The notes below the pieces were generated by a model. That model was given only the letters and a program-made list of their open reading frames with translations, did not search any database and was not told the DNA's origin. DNA of 64,000 bases from Scleromatobacter humisilvae (GTDB lineage Bacteria > Pseudomonadota > Gammaproteobacteria > Burkholderiales > Burkholderiaceae_C): assembly GCF_023231945.1 (NCBI RefSeq), contig NZ_JAJLJH010000012.1, positions 87,176-151,175 of the forward strand, read 5' to 3'. This document shows positions 32,201 to 39,682 of the stretch, one piece after another. Made by a program: the position numbers and the translations under genes. The first letter of the stretch is position 1. Each line of letters begins with the position of its first letter.

Positions 32201-32989
32201 GGCGCTCAGCGCGCCCATCGAGCGTTGCAGCAGGTCGTCGATCTCGGCGCGCCGTTCGTGCCAGAGGCGGAAGGCGACGGCGTGCGTGGCGGCCAGGTCG
32301 TCGGCCGGGATGGCGCGCGCGGCGTCGAGGTCGTCGGGCCAGGCGGCGCGCGCGAGCGGCTTGGCGAGGTGGCGCTTGAGGAGCGCGGCGAAGCCTTCGG
32401 GCGAATCCTTGCTGGCCACGAGATGGCCGGCCAGGCCCGCGTCGAGGTCGTCGGCGGCGACGCGGCGACGCCAGAAGTCGTTGGCGGCCTCGGCCACCCA
32501 GTCGGCGTCGTCGCGCACGAGTTCCATCGCGAGCGGCATCTGCGCGGTGAACGGCGTGTCGGCCAGCGCGCGCTGGCAGAAGCCGTGGATCGTGAAGATG
32601 GACGCCTCGTCGAAGGTGGCCAGCGCGAGGTCCAGGCGCGCGAGCATGTCGTCGGTCTGCAGGCCGTGGCGCTCGCGCGCGGCGCGCACGAGTCGTTCGA
32701 CGAAATCGTCGCCGCCGGCGATGGCCTCGCCGGCCTGTTCGGCGCGCAGCCAGGCCAGCGTGTCGACGATGCGCAGCCGGATGCGCTCGCGCAGTTCCGC
32801 CGTGGCCGCGTTGGTGAAGGTGACCACCAGGATGCGCTGCACCTCCAGCCGGCTTTCCAGCAGCAGGCGCAGGTAGAGGCCGCAGATGTTCCAGGTCTTG
32901 CCGGTGCCGGCCGAGGCCTCGATCTGGCGGATGCCTTCGAGCGGGCAGTCGAAGACGTCCAGCGGCTGGAAATCGGGCGTCGCCGTCAT
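29240..32989 (-). CDS. recB: RecB, exonuclease V beta subunit (3'-5' helicase and nuclease)
   Basis: A 1249-residue RecB. The helicase part has ASAGTGKTW at about residue 24, DEFQDTDPLQF (motif II), VGDPKQAIYSFRNAD, IVTIHKSKGLEYPIVF and LVYVALTRAVHRCVI. The C-terminal nuclease domain keeps Asp1145 and Lys1147 in FILDWKSNHLG and the following YHLQALLYLVAL, so the Mg-dependent nuclease that cuts DNA and loads RecA is predicted active. It starts 4 bp inside recC (ATGA) and overlaps recD by 4 bp. ATG 32989 was chosen because the translation opens with the usual short leader before the Walker motif. Confidence 0.94.
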   Translation of the reverse strand: MTATPDFQPLDVFDCPLEGIRQIEASAGTGKTWNICGLYLRLLLESRLEVQRILVVTFTNAATAELRERIRLRIVDTLAWLRAEQAGEAIAGGDDFVERLVRAARERHGLQTDDMLARLDLALATFDEASIFTIHGFCQRALADTPFTAQMPLAMELVRDDADWVAEAANDFWRRRVAADDLDAGLAGHLVASKDSPEGFAALLKRHLAKPLARAAWPDDLDAARAIPADDLAATHAVAFRLWHERRAEIDDLLQRSMGALSAVSYKEDSVRTALASWDDLLRRDDGLAALDVDAPKLELLGASRLAAATKKKQVTPQHEFFDVAQRLLDLRARATQALAYGRLALLKALLDEGTRAQREAKRRQRVIAFDDMLFNLHDRLTRGDSPWLPGELKKRFPAALIDEFQDTDPLQFAIFRTIYTTPTDDTLSPAPLFFVGDPKQAIYSFRNADLHTYIEAGTHAVVRYSLADNQRSSEALIHALNQLFAANPRAFMMDALAYQAVRFGQKPRQPLVDTSAPRAPLQVWTLPPADDGEPIFQRDATTAVVATTADEIARLLAAAQRGEVTLGHAPNERPLAAGDIAVLVRSNAQGTQIRQALTARAVGSVELSQASVFRSSDAEELDRVLTAILEPARERTLKAALSTELMGCDAAAIADLSGDESALLAAVQRFAGWRELWLQRGVGFMLRQWLAAEQVAARLLARPDGERRLTNLLHLIECLHEAGERHAAPDTLLRWLQSQRVWPDADDATQLRLESDQNLVQIVTIHKSKGLEYPIVFCPFLWSASRGGRGDGLTGLAYHDDDGQTVIDYGHAFRDEERQKEIRLRLKLEESAETLRLVYVALTRAVHRCVIVAGCYRTAGRYPSATGSTRSLLNWLVAGADLTPEQWFEHKNGAESIAAAWAALAQRSDGAIGVAPLPRGELVTLQTPRPAPDTLAALPAPRTLSGGWRIGSFSAIAHGAAHDRSGVDHDLRVVESPVAPAGDVAPAFRPSEDDPLHFPRGPAAGEAIHQAFESITFTDRETWPHAITQSLQLLRTMGVPDTPGAEGQRLRARMLQRMLEGTLDTPLPLGTPRPLRLSELPNTRRLVELEFHLPSHRLDANTLNDTLAAHGVPMPRLSFATLRGFLKGFIDLVFEHDGRWFILDWKSNHLGDTPAHYGQDAMAAAMRDQGYHLQALLYLVALDRYLRHRLAGYDPQRHLGGAAYLFVRGVRPDWRDAAGAPTGVFFQRPAAALIARLSALFDETEAAT

Positions 32990-35900
32990 TCGATCTCCAG
33001 ACACGTCAGCAGCGGCTCGAAGACGGCCGTGGCATTGGCGTAGAACGCGTCGACCACCTCGGGCGCGAACGGATCGGGCCGGCCGCGCAGCGCGAGCCGG
33101 TAGCCGGCGTCCTGGCCCTCGGCGTACTCGTTGAAGCCGCCGGGACGGAAGGCCGCGATCGCCTTTGCCGGCCCCTGGCGGTCGCCGTTGATCCATTCCC
33201 ACGCGGCGCGCGGGAAGAAGGCCAGCGGCTCGCGCAGGCCCTGGGCGTAGAGGCGGACGAGCGTCTCCAGCCGCGCCTGCGGCTCGTCGCACTCGGTGAG
33301 GAAGAAGCGGCCGTCGCGCGCGATGCCCGTCGTGACCGGCAGCACGCCGGCGGGTGCGCTGGCGCACAGCAGCAGGTGCGGAAGCCAGGCGTCGAGGTAG
33401 TCGAGCGCCGACTGCTTCGCGTAGCGATGGCGCAGCAGGCCGCGCGGGCGCAGGTCGGCGAATTCGCCGTGCAGGCGCCAGGGCTTGCCGTCGATCTCGA
33501 ACGTGAGCTCGGCGGCATGCGGCGGCAGCACCGGCTGCTGGGTGTGTTCGATCACCTGGTCGGCGAACTCGCGCAGGCCGTTGAGCTCGCGCTCGAGGAA
33601 GCGCATGCCGAAGCCGCCGGCGGGAACCGCGGTGCCCGCCAGCGCCAGCGTGCGCGCGGCCTCGGGCGACACGCCCTCGAGCAAGGCGGGCAGCAGCAGG
33701 CGCGTCAGCGGGGCGCGGCCGCCGTTGTCAGGCACGAACGGTTCGTCGTCCTGCAACTCCTCGTCGTCGCGCCGCAGGGCGATGCCCAGGCGCTGCTCCA
33801 GCAGGAAGCGGCACGGGTTGCGCAGGAAGGCCACCAGGCGCGCCAGCGGCACGTCGCGCCACGGCGCGTCCGCGGGCGGCAGCGGCCTGGCGATGAAAGG
33901 CGCGGCCGATGCGGGCGCGTCGTCGTCGTCTTCCCACTCGTCGTCGGCCCGGGTGGACGTGACGGCGGCCGGCACCGGCGCCGCGAGGCTTTGCCGCAGC
34001 GCCTGGGCGTAGTCGGCCTGGAAGCTGCGCAGGCGTTGATCGGGCGCCGCGACATCGAAGGCCTGGGCCGCGAACGGTTGCAGCGGATGCTCGACGACCA
34101 GCGCGCGCCGCGCCCGCGCGCGTGTCGCGGCGCTCGCGGGCGCGGGCGCCAGCGCGGGGATCAGCGTCTCCAGCAGCTCGGACACCAGCACCGAGGCCGG
34201 CCGCACCGAGTTGTCGCGCACGCTGCGCCCGGCGTAGCTGAGGTGCACGCGCTCGCGCGCGGCGAGCAGCAGGTCGAGGAAGACGTTGCGCTCGTCGAAG
34301 CGGCGCTGGCGGTCGCCGCGGCGGGGCGCGAGGTTCATCAGGTCGAACTCGGCCGGCCGCGCCGTGGTCGGGAACGCGCCGTCGTCGAGGCCGATCGCGC
34401 AGATGACGCGGAACGGCACGTTGCGCAGGCTGCTCATCGCCGCGAACGTGATCGTGCCGGTGGGCACGCCGCCGCGCGCCGGGTCGTCGAAGCGCTGTTC
34501 GAGCGCGGCGCGCACGACGTCGAACGCCAGCGGCGTGGCGAGCTCGCTGCGGCGCCATTGATCCGCGAGCTGGGCCATCTCGGCGTCGACGTCGCGCAGG
34601 TCCTCGAGATCGGCGTCGGCCGCGGCGACGAAGTCGCGCAGCGCGTCGCCCAGGATGGCGGGCCAGTCGGCCGGCGCACGCGGGGCGGCGACGCGGTCGC
34701 GCAGCGCCTTCAGCGCATCGACGAAACGCCAGAACGCGCCGAGCGTCAACGCGCCCGAGCCCTCGGCGTCGCCGGCCGGCAGCTTGCCCAGGAACGGCGT
34801 GGCCAGATGCGACGGCAGGGCATAGCCCAGGAACAGGCGGTCGAGCCCGTCGGCGAAGCTGTGGCGCTCCTGCGCCGGCACGTCGAAGCCGCCGCGGTGC
34901 TCGGCGTCGAGTGCCCAGTGGATGCCCGAGGCCACGAGCCAGTCGCGGATCTGGTCGAGGTCGTCCTCGGCCAGGCCGAAGCGCCGCGCGACGACCGGCT
35001 GCTGCAGCAGCCCGAACACGTTGTTGACGGCGAAGCGCGACGCCGCGAGCGCCAGCACGTCGAGCAGCGCGCGCGCCGGCGCGTTGACCTGCGCGCGGGC
35101 GCGGCCGCTGATCGTGAAGGGCAGGTGGCGCTCGCGCGGCGCGGTGCCGAAGACGGCGTCGATCAGCGGCGCGGCGGCGTCGAGGTCCGGCGTGACGACG
35201 AGGATGTCGCCCGGCTGCGGCGGATCGTCGCCGGCCATCAGCGCCAGCAGGCGGTCGTGCAGCACCTCCAGCTCGCGCGTGAGCGAGTGGCAGACGTGCA
35301 CCTCGACGCTGCGGTCGCCGGCCAGCGCCGCGAGCGAGCCGGGCGCGAGTTCGGCCATCTCGAGCACGGCGTTCTGCAGCGCCCCGAGCACGCTGCCGGC
35401 GTCGGCCGGTTCGAAGACGGCGTCCTCGATCACGCCTTCGCCCGCGGCGTCCACCAGCAGGCTCAGCGCCGACTTCGTCTGCTGTCCCCACGCGGCCAGC
35501 AGCCGGTTGCCGGTCTCGTGATGGCCGGCCTCGCCGCGCGCCGTCAGCCACGCGAGGCGGCGCGGCTCGACGACGTCGAACCAGAATTCGCGGCTCGGGT
35601 TGAGCACGTAGACATGCAGGTCGATGTGCCGCCCGAGCCGCTGCAGCAGCTCCAGGTGCACCGGCGGCATCGTCGGCAGGCAGAAGACGTGGGCGCTGGC
35701 GGGAACCTGGGCCATGCCGGCGAGCTGGAGGCCCTGCGCATCGAGCAGGTCGAGCAACGCGAGGATCGGATGCCGGCCATTGCTGCCCGTCTCCATTGCG
35801 AGCCGGCGCCACAGCGCGGCCTGCCATTGCTGGTCTTGCGCGGCGCCTTCGTCGGTGACGGGCATGCGCACCGGCTCGTCGCGGAACCACGCCTCCAGCC

Positions 35901-36333
35901 ATTCGGGACGGTAGACGAGGTACTGCTCGAACAGCCCCGCCACCCGTTGTGCCAGCTCGTGGCGCATCACCGCGTCGGCCTGCGCGAGCCAGGCCGACAG
36001 CCGCGGCTGTTCGCGGCTCCATGCCTCGTCCTCGAACGCGGCCAGGATGCGCCAGGCGAACACGTCGGCATCGAAGCGGGCCGACTCGGGCCAGTCGGGC
36101 ACCAGGCGCTCGGTCTGCCGCCACAGCCAGTGCGCGAGGTAGGAGAACTCGACGTTGGCGCAGACCCCGTTGCGTCGCGCGAGTTCGATGATCAGGCGCC
36201 GCGTGATGGCCGCGCTCGGCACGACGACCTCGTCGGACTCGAACGGCGAACGGCTGGCCGCCTGCTCGCCCAGGCGCCGGACGAGCCGGTCGGCGAGGGT
36301 CTCGAAGCGGTTGGCGAAGTGGAGTTGCAGCAT
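32986..36333 (-). CDS. recC: RecC, exonuclease V gamma subunit (Chi recognition)
   Basis: A 1115-residue RecC starting LQLHFANRFETLADRL. It carries the family's inactive helicase-like folds: YLAHWLWRQTERLVPDWPE, then VHVCHSLTREVLEVLHDRLL-type motif (seen here as HVCHSLTRELEVLHDRLL), GDILVVTPDLDAAAPLI, and FCLPTMPP. The C-terminal part ends near PFAPEVVDAFYANATAVFEP. In the complex RecC splits the duplex and scans the 3' strand for Chi. It is the first gene of the recC-recB-recD unit. The longer frame upstream to 36498 has no homology and was not used. Length is close to that of E. coli RecC. Confidence 0.92.
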   Translation of the reverse strand: MLQLHFANRFETLADRLVRRLGEQAASRSPFESDEVVVPSAAITRRLIIELARRNGVCANVEFSYLAHWLWRQTERLVPDWPESARFDADVFAWRILAAFEDEAWSREQPRLSAWLAQADAVMRHELAQRVAGLFEQYLVYRPEWLEAWFRDEPVRMPVTDEGAAQDQQWQAALWRRLAMETGSNGRHPILALLDLLDAQGLQLAGMAQVPASAHVFCLPTMPPVHLELLQRLGRHIDLHVYVLNPSREFWFDVVEPRRLAWLTARGEAGHHETGNRLLAAWGQQTKSALSLLVDAAGEGVIEDAVFEPADAGSVLGALQNAVLEMAELAPGSLAALAGDRSVEVHVCHSLTRELEVLHDRLLALMAGDDPPQPGDILVVTPDLDAAAPLIDAVFGTAPRERHLPFTISGRARAQVNAPARALLDVLALAASRFAVNNVFGLLQQPVVARRFGLAEDDLDQIRDWLVASGIHWALDAEHRGGFDVPAQERHSFADGLDRLFLGYALPSHLATPFLGKLPAGDAEGSGALTLGAFWRFVDALKALRDRVAAPRAPADWPAILGDALRDFVAAADADLEDLRDVDAEMAQLADQWRRSELATPLAFDVVRAALEQRFDDPARGGVPTGTITFAAMSSLRNVPFRVICAIGLDDGAFPTTARPAEFDLMNLAPRRGDRQRRFDERNVFLDLLLAARERVHLSYAGRSVRDNSVRPASVLVSELLETLIPALAPAPASAATRARARRALVVEHPLQPFAAQAFDVAAPDQRLRSFQADYAQALRQSLAAPVPAAVTSTRADDEWEDDDDAPASAAPFIARPLPPADAPWRDVPLARLVAFLRNPCRFLLEQRLGIALRRDDEELQDDEPFVPDNGGRAPLTRLLLPALLEGVSPEAARTLALAGTAVPAGGFGMRFLERELNGLREFADQVIEHTQQPVLPPHAAELTFEIDGKPWRLHGEFADLRPRGLLRHRYAKQSALDYLDAWLPHLLLCASAPAGVLPVTTGIARDGRFFLTECDEPQARLETLVRLYAQGLREPLAFFPRAAWEWINGDRQGPAKAIAAFRPGGFNEYAEGQDAGYRLALRGRPDPFAPEVVDAFYANATAVFEPLLTCLEIE

Positions 36334-36448
36334 GCGGGCAGGAGGACGTTGACGCCGATTGTGACGGCACCGCGGAAGACCGCCCGCGGCATTCAAGTCC
36401 TTTATCCTGCCCTTTGGCTGGCTCAGCAGATGAGCCGGCGCACTATCA

Positions 36449-37234
36449 TCAGTTCGCGGCTTCGATCGAGCCCGAGCCCGACACGCGGCGCGAGACATCG
36501 TGCGGATGCCCGGCGTAGGTGATGTCGCCGGAGCCGGCCACCTTGGCCTCCAGCGCCTCGGTGGCGTTGACGTGCGCGTCGCCCGAGCCGCTGATGCTCA
36601 CGCTGACCCGCTTGGCGGTGAAGTTGCGGGCGTTGATGTCGCCCGAGCCGGCGACGCCGAAGCGGGCCTCGTCGGCGGAGCCGGAGATCATGACGTCGCC
36701 CGAGCCCGCGACGCTCAGCGCGAACTGGCCCAGCTGCGCGTGGTCGATCTTCAGGTCGCCGGAGCCGGCGATGCTCGATTCGAACTTCGGGGCCGTGAGC
36801 TGGTCGATCTGCAGGTCGCCGCTGCCGTGCTGCTGGGCGGCCGTCAGCGACGTGAACACGACGTCGACGAAGACCTCGTGGTGCGCGCGGAAGCTCGCGC
36901 CCTTCTTCAGGCGCACGACCAGCTTGTCGCCCTCGACCACCGTCTCGACCAGCGGCTCGATGTTGTCGTCGGCGTGCACGGTGACGCTGGGCGTCGCGCC
37001 CTGGTGGGCGTGGACGTCGACCGAGCTGTCCAGGCGCAGCACCGAGAACGCGCCGATCTGGCGCGTGACGCTCACTTCCTTGCCGGAGCCCGACACGGCG
37101 TTGCCGTCGCCGTTGGACAGCGTGATCGTGACCGCGTGCGCCGGCAGCGGCATCGAGAACGCGGTGAGGACGGCCGCCGCGGTGACGGCCAGCGTGGCGA
37201 CGAGGTGGGTGGCGTTGGCAGTGAAGCGGCGCAT
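36449..37234 (-). CDS. Exported GIN-domain (DUF2807) auto-transporter-adhesin-head-like protein
   Basis: A 261-residue protein with a signal peptide (about 1-33, ending PAHA). The mature chain is a right-handed beta-solenoid of the DUF2807 family: the motif GSGD or GSGS recurs at intervals of roughly 15-25 residues (HGSGDLQID, AGSGDLKID, AGSGDVMIS, AGSGDINAR, SGSGDAHVN, AGSGDITYA, SGSGSIEA). Such proteins are periplasmic or surface-exposed and of unknown function. The gene stands alone between recC and the bpt-aat pair, reading the same way. The ATG at 37234 is preceded by CAGGAG. Confidence 0.85.
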   Translation of the reverse strand: MRRFTANATHLVATLAVTAAAVLTAFSMPLPAHAVTITLSNGDGNAVSGSGKEVSVTRQIGAFSVLRLDSSVDVHAHQGATPSVTVHADDNIEPLVETVVEGDKLVVRLKKGASFRAHHEVFVDVVFTSLTAAQQHGSGDLQIDQLTAPKFESSIAGSGDLKIDHAQLGQFALSVAGSGDVMISGSADEARFGVAGSGDINARNFTAKRVSVSISGSGDAHVNATEALEAKVAGSGDITYAGHPHDVSRRVSGSGSIEAAN

Positions 37235-37365
37235 GTCGGGCTCCTGGTTCGTTGTTGATGCGATGGAGCGGACTGTAGGGACGCCCGCGCGAGCCGTCGC
37301 GGGCCAGGCGACGCGTTGTGCCTCGGGCACGACCAAACGCCGGCAGGCGCGACGAATCGCGAGGC

Positions 37366-38109
37366 TCAGACGTCCTGCCCAGGCTGCCAGCGCCCCTCGA
37401 CCAGCGTCTCGTACGGCCGGAACTGCACCTTGTAGGCCATCTTGGGACTCTCGGCGATCCAGTAGCCGAGGTACAGGTAGGGCAGGCGCAGCGACTTGGC
37501 CTGCTCGATCTGCCACATCACGGCGTAGGTGCCGAAGCTGCCCTTGAGATCCGGGTCGTAGAAGGTGTAGACGGCCGACAGCCCGTCGCTGAGGATGTCG
37601 GCGATCGCCACCATGCGCAGCGCGCCGGGCGTGGCACCGTCATCGGGGTCGCGGAACTCGATCAGGCGGGTGTTGACGCGGCTCTGCAGCAGGAACTGCG
37701 TGTACTGGTCGACGCTGTCGTGATCCATGCCGCCGCCGGCGTGGCGTCCGGCCTGGTAGCGCAGGTAGAGCTCGTAGTGTTCCGGCACGAACGCGAGCCG
37801 CATCACGCGAACCTTCAGCCCGGCGTGCGCGGCCCAGGCGCGGCGCTGGCTGCGCGAGGGCTCGAAGCCGGCGACGGGCACGCGCATCGGCACGCACGCG
37901 CGGCAGCGGTCGCAATAGGGGCGGTAGGTGAACACGCCGCTGCGCCGGAACCCGGTGGACACCAGCGCCGAATACGCCTCGGCATGGATCAGGTGCCCGG
38001 GCGTGGCCACCTGCGAGCGCGCCATGCGCCCGGGCAGGTAGCTGCAGGGATAAGGCGCCGTCGCATAGAACTGCAACGAGGCGAACGGCGCTTCCTTGGG
38101 GTGCGTCAC
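37366..38109 (-). CDS. bpt: Aspartate/glutamate leucyltransferase (arginyltransferase family, N-degron pathway)
   Basis: A 247-residue aminoacyl-tRNA-protein transferase of the Bpt/Ate1 fold. The N-terminal Cys-rich part (YPCSYLPGR, then [13 protein letters not shown]) and the GNAT-like C-terminal part ([23 protein letters not shown]) are intact. Bacterial Bpt adds Leu to N-terminal Asp or Glu, making destabilising N-degrons read by ClpS-ClpAP. A GTG at 38109 is the likely start: it overlaps the stop of aat by 4 bp (GTGA), and the translation [14 protein letters not shown] matches family N-termini. The pairing with aat covers both branches of the bacterial N-degron pathway. Confidence 0.88.
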   Translation of the reverse strand: MTHPKEAPFASLQFYATAPYPCSYLPGRMARSQVATPGHLIHAEAYSALVSTGFRRSGVFTYRPYCDRCRACVPMRVPVAGFEPSRSQRRAWAAHAGLKVRVMRLAFVPEHYELYLRYQAGRHAGGGMDHDSVDQYTQFLLQSRVNTRLIEFRDPDDGATPGALRMVAIADILSDGLSAVYTFYDPDLKGSFGTYAVMWQIEQAKSLRLPYLYLGYWIAESPKMAYKVQFRPYETLVEGRWQPGQDV

Positions 38110-38891
38110 GGCAAGAGGTCGTGGGAATGGGCGACGGGCGGCGAATCGGCGGGCACGCCCAGGTCCAACGTGTCCCACATGCGGAAATCATAGGCCCAGA
38201 CGGGCGCCGGCGCGCGCGCGGCCAGCGCGCGCACCTCCTGTTCGAAGTCCGAGCGCGGGATCGGCGACGCGCCCAGGCTGGCCAGGTGGCCGGTGGCCTG
38301 CTGGCAGTCGATGGCGGGCATGTCGTTGAAGCGGCAGAAAGCGACCAGCCCGGCCAGCGCGATCTTGGAGGCGTCGGTGCGGTGCGAGAACATCGATTCG
38401 CCGAACATCATCCGGCCGAGGTTGACGCCGTAGAGGCCGCCGACGAGCTCGCCGTCCATCCAGGTCTCGACGCTGTGGACATCACCGGCGCGCGCCCACG
38501 CGCCGTAGGCCGCCTGCATCTCGGGCACGATCCAGGTGCCGTCCTGGCCCTCGCGCGGCGTCTGCGCGCAATGGGCCATCACCTGCGCGGTGTCGTGGTC
38601 GAACCGGAGTTCGCAGCCGGGCGCGCGCAGGAAGCGGCGCAGCGTCTTGCGCAGCGAGTGCGACAGCCTGAAGTCGCGCGTGCGCAGCAGCATGCGCGGG
38701 TCGGGTGACCACCACAGCACCGGCTGGCCCGGGCTGTACCAGGGAAACACGCCGTTCGAGTAGGCGTTGCGCAGCCGGGCGATGGACAGGCCGCCGCCGG
38801 CCGCCAACAGGCCGGGCGCCTCGGAGTGTTCGTCGAGCGCCCAGGAAGTCGGTGGCAGCGGGGTGTCAGCTTGCAGCCAGGGGATCGCCAT
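38106..38891 (-). CDS. aat: Leucyl/phenylalanyl-tRNA-protein transferase
   Basis: A 261-residue Aat. It transfers Leu or Phe from tRNA to proteins with N-terminal Arg or Lys, tagging them for ClpS-ClpAP. Typical segments are [54 protein letters not shown] and [14 protein letters not shown]. The N-terminus (MAIPWL) is family-like, which supports ATG 38891. It is the first gene of a two-gene unit with bpt. Length is normal. Confidence 0.92.
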   Translation of the reverse strand: MAIPWLQADTPLPPTSWALDEHSEAPGLLAAGGGLSIARLRNAYSNGVFPWYSPGQPVLWWSPDPRMLLRTRDFRLSHSLRKTLRRFLRAPGCELRFDHDTAQVMAHCAQTPREGQDGTWIVPEMQAAYGAWARAGDVHSVETWMDGELVGGLYGVNLGRMMFGESMFSHRTDASKIALAGLVAFCRFNDMPAIDCQQATGHLASLGASPIPRSDFEQEVRALAARAPAPVWAYDFRMWDTLDLGVPADSPPVAHSHDLLP

Positions 38892-38963
38892 GAGCCCAAG
38901 GATACTTCGACACGGCAGCGCGAGCGCGCAGGCACCCGCGCCGACGCGCGCGGGCCGCGCCGG

Positions 38964-39626
38964 TCAGAACTGGATGCCGCTCTTGCTGGGCGGCGGCAGC
39001 AGCGAGGCCGGGCTCGAGGCGGCCTCGGGTGCGTTGGCGGCGGACGGGTTGGACAGCGGCGTCGTGCTCGGAGGCGCCAGCGCCACGGCCAGCGGCCAGC
39101 GGTAGCCGCTCAGCTTCGCCTGGGCCGGGTAGCCGGCGGCGTCCAGGTAGCCCTGCAGGTCGTTTGACGAGTAGCCCCGCATCGTCTGGCTGCCGATGGC
39201 GATCACCGGCACCGTGCGGTCGCCGAAGCGGGCCTGCAGCGCGGAGATGTCCGCGTCCATGTTGACCGAGTACTCGTTGTAGGGTACGCCGCGCTGGCGC
39301 AGGGCGTCGCGCGCCTGGTCGCACGGCCCGCAGTTCTTCGACGCGTACAGCGTGACGGGGTACTTGGACATCGCCTGCCGCGTTTGGGCGGGCATGCCGC
39401 CGGCGGCGTTGCCATTGGAAACGGACGGCGTCGTGCCGTTGTTGAGGCGGATGTCCGCCGCGGTGGGCGGCTTGTCGGTGTAGGTGACCTTGCCGTCCGG
39501 GCCGACGATCTTGTACTGCGCCAGCGCGCCGGCCGCCGCGCCGCCCAGCAGCATCGCCACCGTGGCGAGACGCAGGGCGCGCGTGGAACGGGAAGCTGCG
39601 GAGGAGGCGTTTTTCAGGGGAGTCAT
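38964..39626 (-). CDS. Exported DUF4124-glutaredoxin fusion protein
   Basis: A 220-residue protein. A signal peptide (about 1-36, ending GALA) is followed by a DUF4124-type segment (QYKIVGPDGKVTYTDKPP, cut here as two recognisable halves) and a glutaredoxin-like domain with the active-site pair Cys99 and Cys102 in KNCGPCDQ and a later TVPVIAIG cis-Pro segment. The C-terminal 40 residues are Pro/Ser/Ala-rich. It is probably a periplasmic thiol-disulfide protein; partner unknown. An alternative ATG lies three codons upstream (39635). It follows prlC on the same strand by 48-57 bp. Confidence 0.8.
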   Translation of the reverse strand: MTPLKNASSAASRSTRALRLATVAMLLGGAAAGALAQYKIVGPDGKVTYTDKPPTAADIRLNNGTTPSVSNGNAAGGMPAQTRQAMSKYPVTLYASKNCGPCDQARDALRQRGVPYNEYSVNMDADISALQARFGDRTVPVIAIGSQTMRGYSSNDLQGYLDAAGYPAQAKLSGYRWPLAVALAPPSTTPLSNPSAANAPEAASSPASLLPPPSKSGIQF

Positions 39627-39682
39627 CGTGGGCATGGTCCGAAGGAAAGAAGAAGTGTCGCGAGAGGCCGTGTCGGGCGCGC

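Noticed and set aside
32986..36498. A longer recC beginning at 36498
   Set aside because: The extra 55 residues are basic and low-complexity with no homology; the family-like N-terminus begins at ATG 36333.
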